Positions 14,105 to 19,014 of a DNA stretch of 19,014 nucleotides are shown one piece after another. Every line of letters starts with the position of its first letter. Positions within the stretch are counted from its first letter, which is position 1. Both the position numbers and the translations under genes were made by a program. This stretch comes from an uncultured Eubacteriales bacterium. GTDB lineage: Bacteria; Bacillota; Clostridia; UMGS1883. The stretch lies in assembly GCA_905195005.1 (NCBI GenBank), contig CAJJUC010000024.1, positions 1 through 19,014 on the forward strand, given 5' to 3'. A model generated the notes under the pieces. That model was given only the letters and a program-made list of their open reading frames with translations. It was not told the DNA's origin and ran no database searches.

Positions 14105-14947
14105 TTGAGTTGGGTGTTTTTTACTCTTGTATTCGGAATATGCAAGGGCGCACGTGAGGGCATCAAGAAAAAAGCGCTTGAAAAATCAGGTACATTTGAG
14201 GTTTTGTTTTTATATACGCTGCTCGGATTTATGATAGTTATTCCGACATCGCGCAATGTTTTTGATGTTCCGAATAAGTATTATTTTTTTATCTTCATAA
14301 AATCATTTTTGGTTTTTCTGTCGTGGATATGCTCATTCACGTCAATAAAGCATATGCCCGTCGGGTTTTACGGCGTCATGGATATGACGCGTGTTCTTTT
14401 TGCAACGCTTCTCGGAATAACCGTTATGGGTGAGGGAACAACGCCGCGGCGTCTTGGCGGATTGGCTCTCGTTCTGCTCGGACTTATCCTTGTGAATATC
14501 CGTAAAAAAGGCAGCGGTGAAAACGTGCAGCCTGTTTACATAATTATGACTGTTTTTTCGTGTCTGCTTGCGGCAACATCCGGCGTTATGGATAAATGGC
14601 TGACGAAAACGGTGACAAGCTCTCAGCTTCAGTTCTGGTACATGCTTTTCATGTCGCTGATGTATCTTGCGTATGTTTCTGCAACAAAAACACCGGTCAG
14701 AATTTCAACGCTTAAAACGAATTACTGGATTATAATTCTCAGCGTGATTTTCGTAATCGGTGACAGGGCGCTGTTTATCGCAAATTCAAATCCGAACAGC
14801 TATGTGACTGTTATGACGCTTATTAAGCAGTCCTCCGTTATTGCGGCGATTATTGCGGGGCGCGTGATGTTCGGCGAAAAGGGCAGCGCTCGGAGAATCC
14901 TGTGCGCACTGCTGATAATATGCGGAATTATGCTTGCCGCCGTGTAA
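14105..14947 (+). CDS. EamA/DMT-superfamily transporter
   Basis: The 280-residue protein has about ten hydrophobic helices arranged as two repeats of five, the EamA (drug/metabolite transporter) plan. The conserved end-of-repeat pattern appears twice: GEGTTPRRLGGLALVLLGLILV and GEKGSARRILCALLIICGIML. TTG 14105 is preferred: GAGG lies 7 bp upstream, and it gives the usual family length. Extending the frame back to ATG 14030 would add 25 polar residues that overlap the MFS gene. It follows the MFS gene after 1 bp, so the two transporters are expressed together with tig-clpP-clpX. The substrate is unknown. No terminator is visible after it. Confidence 0.88.
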   Translation: MSWVFFTLVFGICKGAREGIKKKALEKSGTFEVLFLYTLLGFMIVIPTSRNVFDVPNKYYFFIFIKSFLVFLSWICSFTSIKHMPVGFYGVMDMTRVLFATLLGITVMGEGTTPRRLGGLALVLLGLILVNIRKKGSGENVQPVYIIMTVFSCLLAATSGVMDKWLTKTVTSSQLQFWYMLFMSLMYLAYVSATKTPVRISTLKTNYWIIILSVIFVIGDRALFIANSNPNSYVTVMTLIKQSSVIAAIIAGRVMFGEKGSARRILCALLIICGIMLAAV

Positions 14948-14955
14948 TAAAGGAC

Positions 14956-14984
14956 TTGCAATTAAGATTTTAACGTGTTAAAAT
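14956..14984 (+). promoter_or_regulatory. Promoter of the membrane-protein gene, extended -10
   Basis: TTGCAA (14956-14961), a 17-bp spacer and TAAAAT (14979-14984) with TG at 14976-14977 form a vegetative-type promoter with an extended -10. GGAGGGG follows before the ATG at 15005. Confidence 0.75.
14967..14984. repeat. Palindrome overlapping the promoter -10 (candidate operator)
   Basis: ATTTTAAC and GTTAAAAT are exact reverse complements separated by GT. The right arm covers the whole -10 box, so a bound protein would block RNA polymerase. The regulator is unknown. The TTTAAC half-site also occurs in the palindrome upstream of tig. Confidence 0.5.
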
Positions 14985-15004
14985 GATAATCGGAGGGGAT
15001 AGGA

Positions 15005-15658
15005 ATGACATCATTCATTATTATACTTTTAGTTTTGCTGCTCTGCTACAGTGCAATTGCCAACCGCATCCCGAAAACCGGGCGCGAGGGGATAAGTACC
15101 GGCAAAGAGGTGACGGCAACGATTACGAACATCAATAAAGGCGCTGACCGCGCCGTAACGCTGCATGCCGAGGGCGAGGGCCGCCGCTTTAAGGTTAAAA
15201 TGAAACCGACCGAGGCTCATTTGTGGGTAAAGGGCGATAAAATCAGGGTTATAATCAGTAACGATAACCCAAAAAAGTACAGAGTTTGTTTTAATGATTA
15301 TTTTCATGATAATGAAGCGCATATACGCGATCATGCGGTTGAGCTTATGAAAACAAAAATCCGCGATTTCACTCCGGCAGCAAAAAGCATTAATTACACG
15401 AAGGAAACCGCGGATAAAATCGCCGCGTCCAATCTCGGTTCGCAGCGCATTTTTGCGTTTGTTACAATGATGAAGCTGATAGATTCCTACATTTTTCTTG
15501 CAATAATTTTAGGCATCGGCACATTCATTGCCTTTACAAGCAGACACCTGCCGTTTAAATCCTTGCTTGTGCCTGCGCTTGCGATTGCGCTTGTGGTCTG
15601 GTACATCAGCTCCGCTGTAAAAATGTGTGCAAAAATCAAAGCCGAGGCCGAGAAATAA
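15005..15658 (+). CDS. Membrane protein of unknown function
   Basis: I do not recognise this 217-residue protein. It begins with one hydrophobic segment (about residues 2-19, IIILLVLLLC), which could be a signal anchor. A soluble, probably beta-rich domain follows (about 35-100: KEVTATITNINKG, RRFKVKMKPTEAHLWVKGDKIRVIIS), in a pattern reminiscent of small OB-like or DUF3592-like domains. A charged linker with a possible helical region leads to two membrane helices near 160-180 and 185-205, and a Lys/Glu tail. ATG 15005 has GGAGGGG a few bases upstream and its own promoter with an overlapping palindrome, so it seems a single regulated gene. Its last 23 bp overlap the end of the convergent tmcAL gene. 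Confidence 0.75.
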   Translation: MTSFIIILLVLLLCYSAIANRIPKTGREGISTGKEVTATITNINKGADRAVTLHAEGEGRRFKVKMKPTEAHLWVKGDKIRVIISNDNPKKYRVCFNDYFHDNEAHIRDHAVELMKTKIRDFTPAAKSINYTKETADKIAASNLGSQRIFAFVTMMKLIDSYIFLAIILGIGTFIAFTSRHLPFKSLLVPALAIALVVWYISSAVKMCAKIKAEAEK

Positions 15659-16742
15659 ACTGCGGAACGAACGAAAATTCGCTTCCGCCCATAAGTCCGC
15701 GCGCAAGTGCATAAATATCGCTTCCGCGGCATTCAAGACGAAAAATTTCATCCGATTTAAGCTGCGCGCCCCTTGCCGCCACAGGCAGGGCGGCGCTTTT
15801 TTTTATGCTCCGCAGAAGCTCCTTGCCGCACTCGTTAAATGCCAGCGGACGGATATAGCTCGGCTTCGGATAAGTTCTAAAGGTGTTTGATGCGAGAATA
15901 TTGCACATAACGCGGCGGACGCGTGCAGCGGTATAACGGCGGCAGAGCGCAGCCGAAAGTATTTCGTCAAAGGTATTGTATTTTGCCGCTTTTATCAGCC
16001 GCGCGGCAATCTCGCGGTTGCAGTCGGCAAACCGCGTCAGATAATCGCAGTCCGCAGTTTTAAGCTTTGCGGCGATCATGGCGTCAAAGCTGCTCATGAA
16101 GAGCGCCCCGTCAGCACTGCTTTTTTTCAGAATCTTCCGTGCGGCGGAAGCGGAATACTCGGCGGATTGCTCTGAATCATCATTATAACCGGCATTTTCT
16201 CTTTTAACCGTAACGGGAACAATGCGCGAGCCGAGCCTGTTAAGCGCGGTGATATATTCAACCGCAAGAATGTTGTTGGGCGAGCTTAAAAGCTTGCCGC
16301 CGCTGCCGAGCGCTTCAAAACGGGCGCGCGGAAATGACATTCCCTCGGCAAGCTTTTCCGATAATGCGCTTCGGAACGCTGCACTTTCGGTTGAAACAAG
16401 CTCTGCTGCAGCGGAAAGCGCGGAAATATCGCCGCATTCGCTGCCGAACCAAAGTTCGTCCGCAATTCCGAGCGATTCCGTCAGCTGCACAGCGCCGCGC
16501 GCAAATCTTTCCGCTGCGCCGAGCGCGTAAACCGTCGGAAGCTCAATCACAAGATCCGCGCCGCCGCGGACGGCAGCATCCGCCCGTGTTTGCTTGTCAA
16601 AAACCGCACATTCTCCACGCTGAACAAAATTGCCGCTCATTATTGCAACAACGGCTGCGCCGCCGCTTTGCATTTTATCAAGCAACAGCCTGTGCCCGGA
16701 ATGAAATGGATTAAATTCCGCAATAACCGCCCGTACCTTCAT
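15636..16742 (-). CDS. tmcAL: tRNA(Met) cytidine acetate ligase TmcAL
   Basis: The 368-residue minus-strand protein belongs to the YlbM/TmcAL family, which activates acetate with ATP and acetylates the wobble cytidine (C34) of elongator tRNA-Met. The nucleotidyltransferase-type start AVIAEFNPFHSGHRLLL carries the HxGH motif at 14-17. SGNFVQRGECAVFDKQTRADAAVRGGADLVIELPT is the characteristic next block, and SPNNILAVEYI is the conserved central motif. It is somewhat shorter than the usual 390-410 residues, mainly at the C-terminus. AAGGG lies 9 bp before the ATG, and a minus-strand promoter is 30-60 bp upstream. Its stop lies inside the convergent membrane-protein gene. Confidence 0.94.
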   Translation of the reverse strand: MKVRAVIAEFNPFHSGHRLLLDKMQSGGAAVVAIMSGNFVQRGECAVFDKQTRADAAVRGGADLVIELPTVYALGAAERFARGAVQLTESLGIADELWFGSECGDISALSAAAELVSTESAAFRSALSEKLAEGMSFPRARFEALGSGGKLLSSPNNILAVEYITALNRLGSRIVPVTVKRENAGYNDDSEQSAEYSASAARKILKKSSADGALFMSSFDAMIAAKLKTADCDYLTRFADCNREIAARLIKAAKYNTFDEILSAALCRRYTAARVRRVMCNILASNTFRTYPKPSYIRPLAFNECGKELLRSIKKSAALPVAARGAQLKSDEIFRLECRGSDIYALARGLMGGSEFSFVPQFISRPRL

Positions 16743-16772
16743 AAAAAACCGCCCTTATTTTTTCTTTACTGT

Positions 16773-16801
16773 ACTTTATCACATCGGGCAGCAAAAGTCA
16801 A
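16773..16801 (-). promoter_or_regulatory. Promoter of tmcAL
   Basis: On the minus strand TTGACT (16801-16796), a 17-bp spacer and TAAAGT (16778-16773) preceded by TGA form a vegetative promoter with extended -10, about 30 bp before the tmcAL ATG. Confidence 0.72.
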
Positions 16802-16842
16802 CGCCAATACTGATACATGCCTGATTTCGGAAAATTTTGCAC

Positions 16843-18324
16843 TTATTCATAAAATGCCTTTGTACGGCGCACAGGCTCGCATGTGTAGTTTATACCGAGT
16901 TTTTTTAACACCTGCTCGTCAGCCTCGCAAAGCATGACGGAGGAGTGCAGCTCCGCGCCGCGCAGCCGCGATACTGTGCTGAGAGCAAGGCTCGCCTGCG
17001 GATTGACAACCGCGCAGCTTGAAAGTGCAATCAGCATTTCGTTTGAATCAAGATGCGCCGTTGCGGAATGGAAAATTTCGCGCTTGAGCTTTATAATCGG
17101 CTCAATTATGGATTGCGCAAGCAGCGGCACATCATCGTTTATGTTCGCCATAACCTTCATTGCATTAAGCAGCGCCGCTGACACAGAGCCGAGCAGAACG
17201 CTTGTTTTGCCGGTTACAATTTCGCCGCTGTCAAGCTCAATCGCAACGGAATGCGCGCCGGAAAGCTCCGCCTTGTCAAGCGCATATTTTACAACCTTGC
17301 GGTCTGTCGGGGAAACGCCTGCCTGCTGCATTATCGATTCAACCTTGGTAACGGCGCTTTCATTCACGACGCCGAGAAGCTTTTCACAGCAAACCTTGTA
17401 GTATCTTCTGATGATTTCCTGCTTTGCCGCGGCGCAAACCGCGTCATCGTCAAATATGCAGCTGCCTGCCATATTAACGCCCATATCGGTTGGGGAGGCA
17501 TACGGGCTGCTGCCGAGAATCTTTTCAAGCATAGCCTTAAGAAGCGGAAACGCTTCAACGTCACGGTTGTAATTGACCGTCATTTTTCCGTATACTTCAA
17601 GGTGGAACGGATCAATCATATTAAGGTCGTTAAGGTCGGCAGTTGCGGCTTCATATGCCAGATTAACCGGGTGCTTAAGCGGCAGATTCCAGACAGGGAA
17701 GGTTTCAAATTTAGCATATCCTGCCATAATTCCGCGCTTATGCTCATGATAAAGCTGCGAAAGGCATGTTGCAAGCTTGCCGCTTCCGGGCCCCGGCGCC
17801 GTTACGATAACAAGCGGCTTTGTCGTTTCGATATATTCGTTCCTGCCGTAGCCCTCATCGCTGACTATGAGCGGAATGTTGTTCGGATACCCCGTTATCG
17901 GGTAGTGCAGATAAACCTTTATGCCGAAATTATTGAGTTTCTTTTTAAAAACATCTGCACTGTACTGTCCTGTGTACTGCGTCATCACAACGCTGCTGAC
18001 GAAAAGTCCCATTCCGCGGAACGCGTCAATCAGGCGGATAACATCGTGATCGTATGTAATTCCGAGGTCACCGCGCATTTTGTTTTTCTCAATATCGGAG
18101 GCATTGATTGCGATAATGATTTCAGCGCTTTCGGCAAGGTAAAGCAGCATTCTGATTTTGCTGTCGGGGCAGAAGCCCGGAAGCACACGCGACGCGTGAT
18201 AATCGTCGAAAAGCTTTCCGCCAAGCTCAAGGTAAAGTTTGCCGTTGAACTGCTCTATCCTTTCGCTGATGCAGTGCGACTGCATGCTCAAGTATTTGTC
18301 ATTATCAAATCCGATTCTGTTCAT
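16843..18324 (-). CDS. DUF1846 family protein
   Basis: The 493-residue protein is a full-length DUF1846 member, recognised from the start MNRIGFDNDKYLSMQS, the region HASRVLPGF, and TAPGPGSGKLATCLSQLYHE with a P-loop-like GPGSGK at 178-183. The C-terminal half has the SALLNAMK and MLIALSSCAVVNPQASLAL segments of the family. A structure from Streptococcus exists, but the cellular role is not established; the glycine-rich loop suggests nucleotide binding. ATG 18324 is chosen over upstream starts because GGAGGT (plus bases 18331-18336) lies 6 bp before it and the extra upstream residues are unlike the family. It is monocistronic, with its own strong promoter, divergent from the YitT gene. No clear terminator follows it. 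Confidence 0.9.
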   Translation of the reverse strand: MNRIGFDNDKYLSMQSHCISERIEQFNGKLYLELGGKLFDDYHASRVLPGFCPDSKIRMLLYLAESAEIIIAINASDIEKNKMRGDLGITYDHDVIRLIDAFRGMGLFVSSVVMTQYTGQYSADVFKKKLNNFGIKVYLHYPITGYPNNIPLIVSDEGYGRNEYIETTKPLVIVTAPGPGSGKLATCLSQLYHEHKRGIMAGYAKFETFPVWNLPLKHPVNLAYEAATADLNDLNMIDPFHLEVYGKMTVNYNRDVEAFPLLKAMLEKILGSSPYASPTDMGVNMAGSCIFDDDAVCAAAKQEIIRRYYKVCCEKLLGVVNESAVTKVESIMQQAGVSPTDRKVVKYALDKAELSGAHSVAIELDSGEIVTGKTSVLLGSVSAALLNAMKVMANINDDVPLLAQSIIEPIIKLKREIFHSATAHLDSNEMLIALSSCAVVNPQASLALSTVSRLRGAELHSSVMLCEADEQVLKKLGINYTCEPVRRTKAFYE

Positions 18325-18355
18325 CAAAATACCTCCGAATAAATATGATATAACC

Positions 18356-18384
18356 ATTATAAAACAAAATCTGCGTTTTGGCAA
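18356..18384 (-). promoter_or_regulatory. Promoter of the DUF1846 gene
   Basis: On the minus strand TTGCCA (18384-18379), a 17-bp spacer and a consensus TATAAT (18361-18356) form a strong vegetative promoter. The predicted start of transcription is about 25 bp before the ATG. Confidence 0.82.
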
Positions 18385-18444
18385 CAAAAGATTTCCGTAT
18401 TATCAAAAAATAACATAATTAAACTTCTTGGCGTAAAATTGCGG

Positions 18445-18473
18445 TTGACATAGAACGAAATAGGTGTTATATT
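18445..18473 (+). promoter_or_regulatory. Promoter of the YitT-family gene, consensus -35 and extended -10
   Basis: A consensus TTGACA (18445-18450), a 17-bp spacer and TATATT (18468-18473) with TG at 18465-18466 make the best promoter in the window. It points away from the DUF1846 promoter, with 60 bp between the two -35 boxes. Confidence 0.85.
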
Positions 18474-18511
18474 ATATCGGGTGTTAAAAAATAAGCGGGG
18501 AGTTATATATA

Positions 18512-19014
18512 ATGACAAAGTATTTGAAAGACTTTTTTTCAATGACGCTCGGAACAATTCTGCTTGCTGCCGGCGTTTACTTCTTCAAAATCCCGAACGG
18601 ATTTTCAACCGGCGGAGTCAGCGGTATCTCGATTGTTATGGGAAAGCTTGTTCCGTCTGTTTCATCGGCAACGTGGCTTCTGATTATCAATGCGCTGCTG
18701 CTCATTGTCGGGTTCATATTTCTCGGCCGTGAAAACGGGATTAAAACGGTTTATTGCAGCATGGCGTATTCATTTATAACATGGGCGTTTGAGCGGTGCA
18801 TCCCTCTCAGCCGTCCGCTTACTGACCAGCCGCTGCTTGCGTTGATTTATGCCATGATGCTGACATCGATTGCGGCGGCAATTATATTTAACAGTCATGC
18901 GTCGTCCGGCGGAACGGATGTTGCGGCGCTGATCCTCAAAAAATATACTAAAATGAATGTCGGAAGAGCGCTGCTTGCGACCGACTTTGTGATTGCCGCA
19001 AGCTCATTTTTTGT
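18512..19014 (+). CDS. YitT family membrane protein, 3' end cut by window
   Basis: The frame is open from ATG 18512 to the window end (167 codons visible of a usual 280-290). GGGGAG lies 9 bp upstream. The visible part is hydrophobic with four or five membrane helices and shows family motifs: AAGVYFFKIPNGFSTGGVSGISI near residues 15-37 and SHASSGGTDVAALILKKY near 130-147. These belong to the YitT (DUF161) integral membrane family of Firmicutes, whose transport or other role is not established. The cytoplasmic C-terminal DUF2179 domain usually found in the family would lie beyond the window. Confidence 0.92.
   Translation, partial: MTKYLKDFFSMTLGTILLAAGVYFFKIPNGFSTGGVSGISIVMGKLVPSVSSATWLLIINALLLIVGFIFLGRENGIKTVYCSMAYSFITWAFERCIPLSRPLTDQPLLALIYAMMLTSIAAAIIFNSHASSGGTDVAALILKKYTKMNVGRALLATDFVIAASSFF

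Noticed and set aside
17251..18342. Plus-strand open frame of 363 codons opposite the DUF1846 gene
   Set aside because: The minus-strand DUF1846 frame has family motifs, a GGAGGT site and a consensus promoter. The opposite frame is a codon-bias shadow rich in Arg, Cys and His.

Overview
The window is 19 kb of a bacterial chromosome. Gene order, family sequences and promoter style (TTGNNN / 17 bp / TATAAT-like boxes, strong purine-rich ribosome binding sites) point to an anaerobic Firmicute of the class Clostridia, most like the gut Oscillospirales / Ruminococcaceae. The main pointers are the Prp protease beside an L27 with a cleavable N-terminal extension, an obgE-yhbY-nadD-yqeK-rsfS-leuS run, a DUF1540 mini-protein and TmcAL. 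This placement is inference from gene content; no rRNA gene is present to confirm it.

Region 1 (1-990) is the end of the rplU-prp-rpmA ribosomal operon, closed by a clear intrinsic terminator. Region 2 (1131-8129) is a tightly packed plus-strand operon: obgE, yhbY, nadD, yqeK, rsfS, leuS, thrC, with gaps or overlaps of a few bases. It combines ribosome assembly (Obg, YhbY, RsfS), NAD synthesis (NadD), nucleotide clean-up (YqeK), leucyl-tRNA charging and threonine synthesis. Region 3 (8130-8747) is the only sizeable non-coding stretch. It holds an unusually structured segment (about 8168-8407), a perfect minus-strand terminator, and a small minus-strand cysteine-rich DUF1540 gene.

Region 4 (8748-14947) has a metallophosphoesterase, then a well-formed promoter driving tig-clpP-clpX (chaperone and protease), followed without a visible break by an MFS and an EamA transporter. 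Trigger factor carries an odd lysine/alanine/threonine-rich C-terminal tail. Region 5 (15005-19014) has an unrecognised membrane protein with its own promoter and overlapping palindrome, a convergently overlapping tmcAL gene, a DUF1846 gene, and a divergent YitT-family gene cut by the window end.

Most of the window is ordinary housekeeping sequence. The best candidate for something undescribed is the foldback region 8168-8407, which could be a structured RNA or a small mobile foldback element. No insertion sequence, phage gene, CRISPR array, tRNA or rRNA was seen.
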